Positions 42,735 to 51,179 of a stretch of DNA of 58,841 bases are shown here, piece by piece (the stretch's first letter is position 1; each line of letters begins with the position of its first letter). Position numbers and translations under genes: made by a program. The notes under the pieces are model-generated. The model was not told the DNA's origin and searched no databases. It saw only the letters and a list, made by a program, of their open reading frames with translations. Source of the stretch: Thermus sp. LT1-2-5 (GTDB taxonomy: Bacteria; Deinococcota; Deinococci; Deinococcales; Thermaceae); assembly GCF_040363165.1 (NCBI RefSeq), contig NZ_BSRG01000011.1, forward strand, positions 1-58,841, in the 5' to 3' direction.

Positions 42735-43894
42735 GGGGGATGCGCCCGGAGTTCCTCGAGGCCCTAAAGGACGCCCTAGGCCGCTTTCCCACCCCCTTCT
42801 ACGCCTACGACTGGGCGGCGGTGGCGGCGCGGGTGGGGAGGCTGCGGGAGGCCTTTCCCTTCGCCCGCCTCCTCTACGCCATCAAGGCCAACCCGCGCCT
42901 GGGCCTCCTGCGGCGGCTTCGGGCCATGGGCCTGGGGGCGGAGGCGGTGTCCTTGGGCGAGGTGGTGCGGGCCTACCGGGCGGGCTTCTCCCCGGGGGAG
43001 GTCCTCTGGAACGGGCCGGTGAAGCCCCGGGAGGCCCTGAGGGCCCTTCGGGGCCAGGAGCCCTTGGTGGGGCTGGACTCGAGGGGGGACCTCCACCGGG
43101 TGGCGGAGGAGCTTCCCGGGGCCCGGGTCCTCCTCCGGGTCAACCCCGACCTGCCCGTGAAGACCCACGGCCACCTGGCCACGGGCCGGGGGGAAAGCCA
43201 GTTCGGCGTCCTGCCGGAGGAGGTGCCCACGTTGCTTCGGGAGGCGCGGGAGCGAGGCCTGGAGGTCCTGGGCCTCCACCTCCACCTGGGCTCGGCCCTG
43301 GAGGACCCCATGGACTTCCTCCAGGGCTACCGGCTGCTCGAGGCCCTGAGGCCTGAGGTGGGGCCGCTTCCCGTGCTGGACCTGGGGGGCGGGTTCGGCC
43401 TGGGCCTGGACCTTCCCGCCCTGGCCCCCGCCATGGAGGCCCTGGCCCGGGCCTACGGGGCGGAGGTCTACCTGGAGCCCGGGCGCTACCTGGTGGCGGA
43501 GGCCGGGGTCTTGGTGGCCCGGGTGGTGGGGGTGAAAAGGACGCGTCGGCGCTACCTCCTCCTGGACGCCGGCATGACCACCCTGCTGCGCCCCGCCCTC
43601 TACGGGGCCCGCCACCCGGTCCTGCCCCTTTACCGGGGCGGGGAGGAGGAGGAGTACGACCTGGCGGGGCCCGCCTGCGAGGCTGGGGACGTGCTGGCCC
43701 GCGGGGTGCGCCTGCCCCGGCCCAAGGAGGGGGATGCCCTGGCCCTCCTCGAGGCGGGGGCCTACGGGGCCTCCATGGCCTTGACCTACCTGGACACCCC
43801 TAGGCCCCTAGAGCTCCTCTGGACGGGGGAGGCCTGGGAAGTCTTGCGGGCCCCGGACGCCTGGGAAAGCCTCTTGGCCGGGGAGGAGCCCTAA
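42731..43894 (+). CDS. PLP-dependent decarboxylase, LysA (diaminopimelate decarboxylase) family
   Basis: 387 residues from the GTGA overlap at 42731; the ATG at 42740 is nearly as likely. Fold-type III marks: PTPFYAYDWAAVAARVGRLR, the PLP lysine in LLYAIKANPRLGLLRRLRAM, GAEAVSLGEVVRAYRAGF, NGPVKPREAL, VLDLGGGFGLGLDLP and YLEPGRYLVAEAGVLVARVV, then the second-subunit cysteine region GPACEAGDVLARG. The family decarboxylates meso-diaminopimelate. Thermus makes lysine by the alpha-aminoadipate route and has ornithine in its wall, so in this recycling operon the substrate may be a different D- or L-diamino acid. Motifs seen; substrate inferred. Confidence 0.85.
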   Translation: MRGMRPEFLEALKDALGRFPTPFYAYDWAAVAARVGRLREAFPFARLLYAIKANPRLGLLRRLRAMGLGAEAVSLGEVVRAYRAGFSPGEVLWNGPVKPREALRALRGQEPLVGLDSRGDLHRVAEELPGARVLLRVNPDLPVKTHGHLATGRGESQFGVLPEEVPTLLREARERGLEVLGLHLHLGSALEDPMDFLQGYRLLEALRPEVGPLPVLDLGGGFGLGLDLPALAPAMEALARAYGAEVYLEPGRYLVAEAGVLVARVVGVKRTRRRYLLLDAGMTTLLRPALYGARHPVLPLYRGGEEEEYDLAGPACEAGDVLARGVRLPRPKEGDALALLEAGAYGASMALTYLDTPRPLELLWTGEAWEVLRAPDAWESLLAGEEP

Positions 43895-43899
43895 GGGGG

Positions 43900-44586
43900 C
43901 TAGCGGGCCAAAAGCCCGAAGAGGGCCCAGTGGTCCGGGAGGAGCTCAGGGTGCCACTGGACCCCCAGGAAGAGGGGGTGGCCCGTTAGCGCCACCGCCT
44001 CCACCAGGCCGTCCGGCGCCATGGCGATGGGCTTTAGGCCCCTTCCCAGGGCCTTGATCCCTTGGTGGTGGTAGGAGTTCACCGGGAAGCGTTCGGGGAA
44101 GAGATTGGAGAGGGGGCTTTCCGCCACCTGGCGCAGGTCATGGGCCAGGGTAGGTGGGGGGCTTTTCTGGTAGTGGTCCACCTGGGCGAAACCTTGGGAC
44201 GGGAGGTCCTGGTAGAGGCTCCCCCCCAAGGCCACGTTCATCACCTGGACGCCCCGGCACACCCCCAGGGTGGGCAGGCCCTTCTCGGCGGCGTAGCGGG
44301 CGAGGAAGAGCTCGTGGGCGTCCCGCTCCGGGCTCACCTCCCCCAGCTTGGGGTGGGGCCTTTCCCCGTAATGCCCGGGGTCCACGTCCCCGCCCCCGGG
44401 GAGGAGGAGGCCGTCCAGGTGGGGGAGGATGGGCTCCAGGGCCTCGGGGGGTTGGGGGGGCAGGAGGACGTAGGCCAGTCCGTGATGGGCCAGGGCCTTT
44501 AGGTAGGGCTCCAGGACCCCATAGAAGCGGTAGGTCATGAGGCCCTCCGCCATGCGGAACTGGGTGGTCACGCCGATAAGGCGCAT
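43900..44586 (-). CDS. Gamma-glutamyl hydrolase-like class I amidotransferase (peptidase C26)
   Basis: 228 residues. GVTTQFR at the start, GLLLPGGGDVDPGHYGERPH, the nucleophile in LGVCRGVQVMNVALGGSLYQ and the histidine in FLGVQWHPELLPD mark the PuuD-like family that cleaves gamma-glutamyl amides. It converges on the murQ operon with only five bases between stops. It could cut the D-isoGlu (gamma) link of wall peptides, or gamma-glutamyl-polyamines; the neighbourhood favours the first but does not prove it. Confidence 0.88.
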   Translation of the reverse strand: MRLIGVTTQFRMAEGLMTYRFYGVLEPYLKALAHHGLAYVLLPPQPPEALEPILPHLDGLLLPGGGDVDPGHYGERPHPKLGEVSPERDAHELFLARYAAEKGLPTLGVCRGVQVMNVALGGSLYQDLPSQGFAQVDHYQKSPPPTLAHDLRQVAESPLSNLFPERFPVNSYHHQGIKALGRGLKPIAMAPDGLVEAVALTGHPLFLGVQWHPELLPDHWALFGLLAR

Positions 44587-44599
44587 GGCTCCATCCTAC

Positions 44600-44830
44600 C
44601 GAGACGTCTCCCCGCTTGTGTTGCGGCTGGGGTTAAAGTGACGCCTCCGCGGACTGAAGTCCGAGGCTACAAGATAGGCTTCGCCTGACCTCGGTTCAGG
44701 TCGCGGCCGAAACCGTGTCCACCGCCGAAGGCCCCGTTCAGCAGGATGGGGTGTGGGAGTTCCAAGATCACGCAAAATAATGTGTGCGGGGCACCCTCCA
44801 CCAACCCCTGGCCTGGCTGTCCTCTTCATC
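44600..44830 (-). mobile_element. Relic of the 3' end of a tnpB element with an omega-RNA-like hairpin
   Basis: On the minus strand the reading IILRDLGTPTPHP resembles the C-terminal tail of TnpB (usual form NAALNILRRG). It runs on without a stop into GTAGCCTCGGACTTCAGTCC and GCGGAGGCGTCAC. That hairpin (CGGACTTCAGTCCG, about 44652-44668) followed by GTCAC is the usual right end of IS605-type tnpB elements, where the guide (omega) RNA scaffold overlaps the end of the gene. A second hairpin (CCTGAACC, GGTCAGG) lies at about 44688-44704. The rest of the element is gone. Based on remembered end patterns. Confidence 0.45.
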
Positions 44831-45472
44831 GCGGGCTACTCCTCCCGCAGGCGGGGCCTAGAAAAGACCCGGGGAGGCGGACGCTCCCTGGAGCCGCTGA
44901 TCTAGACCGGGAGGAAGCGTCTTGTCCCCTTAACTCTCCTGCTTCACTTCACAAAAGGAGGATCGCCCCTGGTCCCCTGGAGGGGGCCAAGGACCAGGGC
45001 GCTTCGCAAGTGGGTTAGCGTTGGTTAGGGTGCGAGGCAAGGGCTCTGGCCCATCTAGCCCTGCGGGGAATCCCCTCGAGACCCAACCCCTCTTCCTCCC
45101 GCTCCGCGGCCACCCGGTGGCGCTTCCCTCCCCAAGGGTGCGCCGTCGCCAGGTGAGGGCGAAGGCCACGGGTCAGAGCCCTGACCCAATGTTCTCCCAT
45201 CGCTTTTCCAGCAAGCTCCCTATCCCCCAGGGGTATCCGGTCCAAAGGCCACACCGACCCCGGTTCAACCCTCCATTGCTCCTCTGACCGGGCGCGGCTC
45301 GCCCCCTCCATCTCCTAGGGAGCCAGGGAGAAGGGGTCCACGTGGGCGACGCCACGGTTCCTCAACCTTCCCCCATAAGGCGGCGGTGGAGCCGGGCCTA
45401 GCCCTGGGGAATCCGCCTCCTGAGGTGGACGTGGCCATGGGCTCGTCCCCTCGAGCCTCCTTGCCCAACAGG
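44831..45472. other. Intergenic stretch without recognisable gene
   Basis: About 640 bases. I read all six frames and saw only low-complexity proline/arginine/glycine translations with no motif, no matching ribosome sites and no hairpin with a T-run. GC is a little lower and codon-position bias is weak compared with genes around it, as expected for decayed DNA. No tRNA-like cloverleaf was noticed. Confidence 0.5.
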
Positions 45473-45736
45473 CTACGCCGCCCCCCAAGCCAGGGGCCCC
45501 TTGGGAGTGAGCAGGCCCTCCACCCTTTTCCCCCGCACCAGGGCGTAGATCACGGGCTCCTCCCCGAACCTCTGGGCCAGGGCCCAGGCCAGGGCCTCGA
45601 GGTCGTCCAGCGGAAGGATCACCAAACGTTAGCGCTGGGGCAAAAGGGCCGTGATCTCGGGGCGGCGGTAGAGGAAGGCGGAAACCTCCGCCCCCGCCTC
45701 CATCACCCGCCTCGCCGCTGGGCTGAGCTCTACCAT
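45473..45736 (-). pseudogene. Small unknown gene broken by one in-frame stop
   Basis: An ATG at 45736 follows GGGAGGTAAC. The frame reads MVELSPAARRVMEAGAEVSA then FLYRRPEITALLPQR, meets a TAA (about 45629-45631), and continues in the same frame as RLVILPLDDLEALAWALAQR and VIYALVRGKRVEGLL to a stop at 45473. Without the TAA it would be a normal 87-residue protein with good codon bias; one base change would repair it. A GTG or TTG just after the TAA could also start a second short protein. No family recognised. Its start is 48 bases from that of the SMC gene, divergent. Confidence 0.6.
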
Positions 45737-45784
45737 GTTACCTCCCTCGAGCCTGGGCGGCCCGATAGTTCAATCTACTTCTGT

Positions 45785-48700
45785 ATGCTGGAATACGTGA
45801 GCGAACCCTCGTTCCGGTACGGCCTGGAGCGCCTCTTTTGGGTCCTCCCTCACCCCGAAAGGCCCGGGAGGGCGGTCCCCTCCGCTTTGGACCTCCAAAA
45901 GCCCACCGTCCTGGTGGGGAGCAACGGCGTGGGCAAAACCAGCATCCTCCGCCTGGTGGCCTTCCTCTTCGGGCATCCCGACCCCGACAGCCTCGTGGGG
46001 GGAGGGCGGAGCTTCCTGGAGCTCTACCTGAACCCCTCCGCCGAGGAAGGCCCCCACAGGCGCCACAGCGGCTACGTCATGGGCCACTTCCGGGGACGGG
46101 AGGGCTACACCACGGTCATCGCCTACGCCCAGGGGCGCCAGTACCGCTACCTGGTCCTGCCCGGAAAGATCGAGCCCGAGATCCTGAAGGAGGGGGAGCG
46201 CTTCCTCAGCCCGGATGAGCTCCGCCAGCGCCTGGCCGCCAGGGGGCTGGTGGGGGAAAGCGTGCTGGAGGCCCGTAGCCCCCAGGCCTACGCCAGCCTC
46301 TTCGCCCACCGCTCCCGCTCCCCCTTGAGGGGCCACGCCTTCCCCTCCGGGCGCCGGAGCTCCCTGGGATGGTTCCTGGGGCTCTTCCTGGGGGAAACCC
46401 TGAAGGAGGAGTGGATCCGGAAATTCCTGGTGGGCCTGGCCCTGCCCCCCTCGGAAGAGGAAACCCAGGCCACGCCCGAGTTCGAAAGGCGCCTGGGGGA
46501 GGTCCGGCAGGAGCTAGAGGAGGTGGCCCAGATGGCCTCGACCATGCCCCGGGTGGAGGAGTACGGCAAGGCCCGGGAGGACCTCGAGGGCAACGTCCGC
46601 CGCTACGGCGCCCTCCGCCTCCGGGCGGAAGAGGCTTTGCCCTCCCTGGAGGAGAAGGCGAGGCGCTTGGAGGCGGAGGCGGCCCAGCTCGGGGAGGCGC
46701 TGGAACGCCTCGAGGGGGAGCGGGAGGAGCGCCTGGGGGAGTTGGAGCGGGCCATCCGGGAGCGCGCCAAAAGGGAAGGGCACCTCACCGAGGCCATAAG
46801 GTCCCGGGAGGAGACCCTCCATAAAGCCCAAGAGGCCCTAGCCCCCTGGCGCTCCCTCGTGGGCCCCTACCTGCCCCAGCGCCGGGAGGAGGTCCGCCGG
46901 GAGCTGGAACTGCTTGCGCGGGAGGCCACCGAAAGGCACGCCGCCTGGGAGGCGGAGCGCCAAAGGAGGCGGGCGGAGCGGGAGCGCCTCCGGGCGGAGG
47001 GCCTCCAGGAGCTCGCCAGGCGGCGGGAGAAGCTTTTGGAAGAGCTCAAGGAGGCGGAGGAAGCGGCCCGCGCCCGCCTGGAGGCCTGGCAGCGGGAGGA
47101 GGAAGGGCGCCTGGAAGCGGAGCGGAAAGCCCTGGAGGAGGCGCGCCTCAGGCTCCGGGAGAAGCGGGCCCGCCTCCAGGCCACCCTCGAGCCCGAGGAC
47201 GCCGAGTGGCGCCAGGTCCGGGAGCGGATCGACGCCCTAAAGGAGGAGCTTAGGCTCCTCCAGAAAGCCCTCGAGGGGAAGCGGGCGGAACTGAAAACGG
47301 CGCGGGAGGACCTGAAGCGGGAGCGCCAAAACCTTGAGAGGATGCGGGAAGAGGTGGACAGGCTCCGGGCCGCCCTAGGGCGCCTGGCCCGGGAGGGCTC
47401 CCTCCTCCGCTTCCTGGAGCGGAACGTGCCGGGCTGGGAGGAGGGGGTGGGGAAGCTCCTCGCCCCGGAACTCCTGGAGCGGGACGACCTGGAGCCCCAG
47501 CTCATCTCCCCACCCCCCCTTCCCCAGGGACGGGTGGGGGTGGGGGAGGTGTCCCTCCACACCGCCCCCCTGCCCGCCCCGGCCAACCCCCTGGCGGAGC
47601 TCAAGGCGAAGCTGGAGAAAGCCGAGGCGGCCCTGCGGCAAAGAGAGGCTACCCTACCCCAGTCCGAAGCCTGGGTCAAGGGGCTGGAGGAAGAGGTCCA
47701 AGCCCTGGAGGGGCGGGAGCGGGAGCTCGGAAAGAGCCTGGAGGACCTCGAGGGGTGGCGGAAGGAGCGAGAGCGGGCGTTCCGGAGGGAGCGGGAGGCG
47801 GAGCTCGCCCGCCTGGGCAAGGAGCTAAAGGAGGTGGAGGCGAAGCTCGAGGCCCTGGCCCAGCGCCTCGAGGGCCTCCGGCAGGAGGGGAAAAAGCGCC
47901 TGGCCGAGGCCCTGGAGGGGGCCCGCAGGCCCTTCCGGGAGCGCCTGGCCGCCCTGGAGGAGGAGGCGAAGGCCCTGGATAAGCCCGCGGCGGAGGAGCC
48001 CCCTCCGGAGCTCCGCTCCCTGGAGGAGCGCCGCCGGGTCTTGGAGGAGGAGCTTCGGAACCTGGAGAAGGCCCTCGAGGCTTGGGAGGCGCTAAAGCGG
48101 GCGGAGCGGGAGGCCGAGGCACTCCCCGCCCTGAAGGCGGAGCTGGCCCAGGTCCAAGCGGACCTCGCCCGCCTTGAGGAGCGCAAAAACGCCCTCAGGG
48201 CGGAGTACAGGGAGCGGGAGGAAGCCCTCCGGCGCAGGCGGGATGAGGTGCGCCGGGAGGCGGAGGCGGCCAGGGCGATGCTTGGGGCCCTGAAAAAAGC
48301 CCTGGCGGACACGCCCCAGGTGGCCGAGGTGCGGGAGCGCCTGGCCCTCCAGGTACCCCGCTCTGCCCGGGCAGCGGAGCCCCCCTTCCCCGAGCTCCCC
48401 CCGGAAACACCCCAGGGGGAGGCCCTGCGGGGACTTTGGCAGGAGGTGGAGCGGGCGGAGGAGCGGGTGCGACACCTGCGGGACCGCCTCAAGGGGGTCT
48501 TCCGGCGCTTGGACCTGGAAGACCCCCTTCCCGAGGAGCTCAAGAGGCACTACCAGGCCCGGGGCCTGGCCCTCTCCCGGAGCCTGGCTGCCCAGGTCCA
48601 GTTCCTGGAGGCCAAGCTGACCCAGATCCAGGCCGCCCGGAGGCGCCTGGCCCGGCTGGTGGGGGAGATGAGGGCCAGGCTGGCGAGCTTCGCCTTCCCC

Positions 48701-49321
48701 AGCGTCCGCTGGGCGGAGGTCCACCTTAAGGACGGCGGGGAGGAGCAGGAGAAGGAGCTAGAAGAGGCCCTGGACCGCCTCAGGGATGGGGTGGCGGCGG
48801 TGGTGGACCACTTCGAGCACCCCGACCTCCAGCCCCTCTTCCCTGTGGGGGACCTCCAAGGAAGCCTGCGCCACCTGGAGCGGGTGGGGAAGCGCTATGC
48901 CGAGGTCCCTGTGGAGGAGCTCCTTTCCCAGAGCTTTCGTCTGGCCTTTGTGCTGGAGCGGGGAGGGAAGCGGGTGCCCCTGGAAAGCCTGGCCAAGCTG
49001 AAGGGGGTGGTGTCCACGGGGCAGGGGGTGGCCCTAGGGCACGCCCTGGCGGCCTCCGTGGTAAGCCTCCTGGACGGGGGGGCCCAGGTGCGCCTTCCCC
49101 TGCTGGTGGACGAGCTGGGGCGCCTGGACGGGGAAAACGCCGCGGCCCTCTTCCGGGGGCTGGAGGCGTTGGGACTCACCCTGCTGGGGGCGGTGCCCAG
49201 CAAGGAGGTCCTGGCGGAGGTGGCGGGCCGGGTCGACTTCCAAATAAGGGAGGTGCGGAGCATGGCGGTGAGGCCCTCCGAGGGCGTGGCGGTGGGCACG
49301 GTGGCGAGGAGGCGGGCATGA
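45785..49321 (+). CDS. jetC: SMC/MukB-like ATPase of a Wadjet-type system (JetC-like)
   Basis: 1178 residues from ATG 45785 (no clear ribosome site; a GTG at 45797 is an alternative). Walker A is VGSNGVGKTSILRL (residues about 44-57). Two long charged coiled coils span about 225-530 and 600-960. Between them a hinge-like part has SLLRFLERNVPGWEEGVGKL and LERDDLEPQL, wording also found in DUF3584 SMC proteins. The C-terminal head carries the signature-like GVVSTGQGVALGHALAASVV (around 1077) and Walker B LPLLVDELGRLDGENAAA (around 1106). JetC/MukB proteins extrude DNA loops; in Wadjet they detect small circular DNA. First of four overlapping genes. Confidence 0.82.
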   Translation: MLEYVSEPSFRYGLERLFWVLPHPERPGRAVPSALDLQKPTVLVGSNGVGKTSILRLVAFLFGHPDPDSLVGGGRSFLELYLNPSAEEGPHRRHSGYVMGHFRGREGYTTVIAYAQGRQYRYLVLPGKIEPEILKEGERFLSPDELRQRLAARGLVGESVLEARSPQAYASLFAHRSRSPLRGHAFPSGRRSSLGWFLGLFLGETLKEEWIRKFLVGLALPPSEEETQATPEFERRLGEVRQELEEVAQMASTMPRVEEYGKAREDLEGNVRRYGALRLRAEEALPSLEEKARRLEAEAAQLGEALERLEGEREERLGELERAIRERAKREGHLTEAIRSREETLHKAQEALAPWRSLVGPYLPQRREEVRRELELLAREATERHAAWEAERQRRRAERERLRAEGLQELARRREKLLEELKEAEEAARARLEAWQREEEGRLEAERKALEEARLRLREKRARLQATLEPEDAEWRQVRERIDALKEELRLLQKALEGKRAELKTAREDLKRERQNLERMREEVDRLRAALGRLAREGSLLRFLERNVPGWEEGVGKLLAPELLERDDLEPQLISPPPLPQGRVGVGEVSLHTAPLPAPANPLAELKAKLEKAEAALRQREATLPQSEAWVKGLEEEVQALEGRERELGKSLEDLEGWRKERERAFRREREAELARLGKELKEVEAKLEALAQRLEGLRQEGKKRLAEALEGARRPFRERLAALEEEAKALDKPAAEEPPPELRSLEERRRVLEEELRNLEKALEAWEALKRAEREAEALPALKAELAQVQADLARLEERKNALRAEYREREEALRRRRDEVRREAEAARAMLGALKKALADTPQVAEVRERLALQVPRSARAAEPPFPELPPETPQGEALRGLWQEVERAEERVRHLRDRLKGVFRRLDLEDPLPEELKRHYQARGLALSRSLAAQVQFLEAKLTQIQAARRRLARLVGEMRARLASFAFPSVRWAEVHLKDGGEEQEKELEEALDRLRDGVAAVVDHFEHPDLQPLFPVGDLQGSLRHLERVGKRYAEVPVEELLSQSFRLAFVLERGGKRVPLESLAKLKGVVSTGQGVALGHALAASVVSLLDGGAQVRLPLLVDELGRLDGENAAALFRGLEALGLTLLGAVPSKEVLAEVAGRVDFQIREVRSMAVRPSEGVAVGTVARRRA

Positions 49322-49914
49322 GGGAAGCCGAGTGGGCTGAAGCCCTTTTTCACCTGCGGCGGCGGGGATTCGTGCGCCAGGACGGGGACGGAGAGGAGCG
49401 GCGGGCCTTCGCCCTTCTGGAACGCCACCAGGCGGAGGTGAGGGCCCACCTGGAGGCGGAGGGGATCCTCCTTTGGGCCCTTCCCCCCGAGGAGCCCATG
49501 GTGTTCGTCCTCGTTCCATCCCCCTCCTACGAGGAGTTCCTGCGGAGCTCCAACCGGGCTACCCTTCGCGAGCGGGCGGAAGCCCGGCTCAAGGCCTACC
49601 TCTTCCTCAAGCACCTCCTCCTGGGAACCAGCTGGGCAGACGTGGGCCCAGGCTTCCGCTTCCATCCCCGGGCCGACCAGGTGCGCCACCTCCTCCTCCT
49701 AAGTGGGGACCGCTCCCAGTACGAAGCCTTCCTGCGGGCGGAGAAGTATCTGGAAGGGGATGGAGACGAGGACCTCCTAAAGGCCTGGGACAAGCTCCTG
49801 GAAGACCTGACGGACTGGGGCCTCCTGCGCCGGGAGGGCGGGGAGGTTTACGCCCTTTCCAGCCTGGCCCTCCTCTACGAGGAGGTCCTGGCCCGGGCGG
49901 GGAAGGAGGCGTAG
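49318..49914 (+). CDS. jetB: MukE/JetB-like small subunit
   Basis: 198 residues; ATG overlaps the SMC stop (ATGA). Helical with two winged-helix-like parts (ARLKAYLFLKHLLLGTSW; EDLTDWGLLRREGGEVYALS). JetB/MukE proteins have this size (about 200-230) and bind the kleisin. No enzymatic motif. The call depends on size, fold impression and position between SMC and kleisin-like genes. Confidence 0.6.
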   Translation: MREAEWAEALFHLRRRGFVRQDGDGEERRAFALLERHQAEVRAHLEAEGILLWALPPEEPMVFVLVPSPSYEEFLRSSNRATLRERAEARLKAYLFLKHLLLGTSWADVGPGFRFHPRADQVRHLLLLSGDRSQYEAFLRAEKYLEGDGDEDLLKAWDKLLEDLTDWGLLRREGGEVYALSSLALLYEEVLARAGKEA

Positions 49915-49916
49915 GC

Positions 49917-51179
49917 GTGGAGCATGCGGTACGCCTAGCCCGCAGGCGCTTCCAGGAAGCCCTGGGCCTTCTGACCCGGCTGGAGGTGCGGGACTTCCTC
50001 GCCCGCCTCATCCTCCACGAGGAGGGGTACGAGGAGGCCCCGCCCCCCCCGGAGGAGGAGCTCCTCAGGAGGCTCGTGGACTACGGCCTGGTCCTGGCCC
50101 AGGAGGAAGGGGGTTTCCGCCCCTCCCGCTGGCTGGTGGAGTTCTTCCACGAGGCTTCCAAGGGCTACCTCCGAAGCTTCGTGGATGCGGGGAAGCAGGC
50201 CAGCGAGGTGTTGGGGGCCTTCGCCCGGGCCGAGGAAACCCTGGAGGGCCTTAAGAAGTCCCTGGAGCAGAAGCACCTCAACAACGCCCTGAACTACCTG
50301 CGGAGGCACCGGGAGGTCCTGGGAGAGCTGGACGCCCGCCTCCGGCAGATCCCCGAGGGGTTGCGCCAGCTGGTGCGGGTGGACGTGGAGGCCAAGCTGG
50401 CCGACGGGCGGATCACCCTGACGGAGGCCTGGGCCCGCTTGTGGGAGGTGCAGGAGAAGGCGGGGGTGGTCCAGGAGTCCCTGGAGCGGCTGGACCGGGG
50501 GCGGGAGAGCCTGGAGGCCCGCTGGGCCCCCCTCAGGGAGCACCTCGCCGGGGTGGACGGTCCCCTGCGGGCGGAGTGGAGGCGGGCGGAGGAAGCCCTC
50601 CTCCGGCTCAGGACCACCACCAAGGCCAAGGCGGCGAAGGATATCGACGACGCCATCCGCTTTTTCCAGCGCCTGGACGAAACCCTCGCCCGGCAGGTGC
50701 AGGCGCGCCGGGAGGTCTGGGAGCGCCTAGAGCGTTTGACGAGGGAGGGCCTCGAGGGGATGGCTGTGCCCCTCTTTTCCGAAACCCCCCGCTTCCTGGT
50801 ACCGGCGGAGGAGCGTTGGGGGGCCCTGCGGCTGGACTGGACGGAGGCCCCGGAGGAGCCCCTGCCCCTCCAGGTCCTGGAGCCGGAGGCGGTCTTCGCC
50901 GAGGAGGCGGAGCCGGAAACCCTCCGGGAGCTTGCCGAGGCGTTCTTGGCCTCTTCCCATCCCACCCTGCGGGCCTTCGCCGCCGAGCGGGGGCTATCGG
51001 AACCCCTGGAGGACCTCTTAGCCCTCTACCTGTACGAGCGGGGGGAGAGGGGGGAGCTTAAGGGGCTTCGCTTCGTCACCGAAAGCGACGGCTGGACCCT
51101 GTGGCTCCGGGAGGTGCGCCGTGAAGAGGCTTCAGGCTATCCGGGAGAAGCTGAAGCGGAAGGGGCGATGCCTGCTTAG
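49917..51179 (+). CDS. jetA: MukF/JetA-like kleisin subunit
   Basis: 420 residues from the GTG at 49917, which follows AAGGAGG; the longer open frame upstream is a shadow. N-terminal helices and a winged-helix-like stretch (LRRLVDYGLVLAQEEGGFRP, SRWLVEFFHEASKGYLRSFV) are followed by a long helical middle (LEQKHLNNALNYLRRHREVL). A C-terminal winged-helix-like end has LEDLLALYLYERGERGELKG. This is the layout of MukF/JetA, which bridges the two SMC heads. It overlaps the TOPRIM gene by 59 bases. Confidence 0.62.
   Translation: MEHAVRLARRRFQEALGLLTRLEVRDFLARLILHEEGYEEAPPPPEEELLRRLVDYGLVLAQEEGGFRPSRWLVEFFHEASKGYLRSFVDAGKQASEVLGAFARAEETLEGLKKSLEQKHLNNALNYLRRHREVLGELDARLRQIPEGLRQLVRVDVEAKLADGRITLTEAWARLWEVQEKAGVVQESLERLDRGRESLEARWAPLREHLAGVDGPLRAEWRRAEEALLRLRTTTKAKAAKDIDDAIRFFQRLDETLARQVQARREVWERLERLTREGLEGMAVPLFSETPRFLVPAEERWGALRLDWTEAPEEPLPLQVLEPEAVFAEEAEPETLRELAEAFLASSHPTLRAFAAERGLSEPLEDLLALYLYERGERGELKGLRFVTESDGWTLWLREVRREEASGYPGEAEAEGAMPA

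Noticed and set aside
44587-45472. Hidden RNA gene (tRNA or rRNA)
   Set aside because: No cloverleaf, no CCA end and no conserved rRNA blocks were seen; the only structured part is the tnpB-type end.
45386-45784. N-terminal extension of the SMC gene by 133 codons
   Set aside because: The translation is low in sense (many Pro, Gly, His), lies over the opposite-strand broken gene and precedes the conserved FRYGLERL start; the ATG at 45785 fits the family.
46867-48543. 558-residue minus-strand frame rich in Arg and Ser
   Set aside because: It is the shadow of the SMC coiled coils; its composition (runs of RRS) is that of a mirrored Glu/Leu-rich gene, with no motif or ribosome site.
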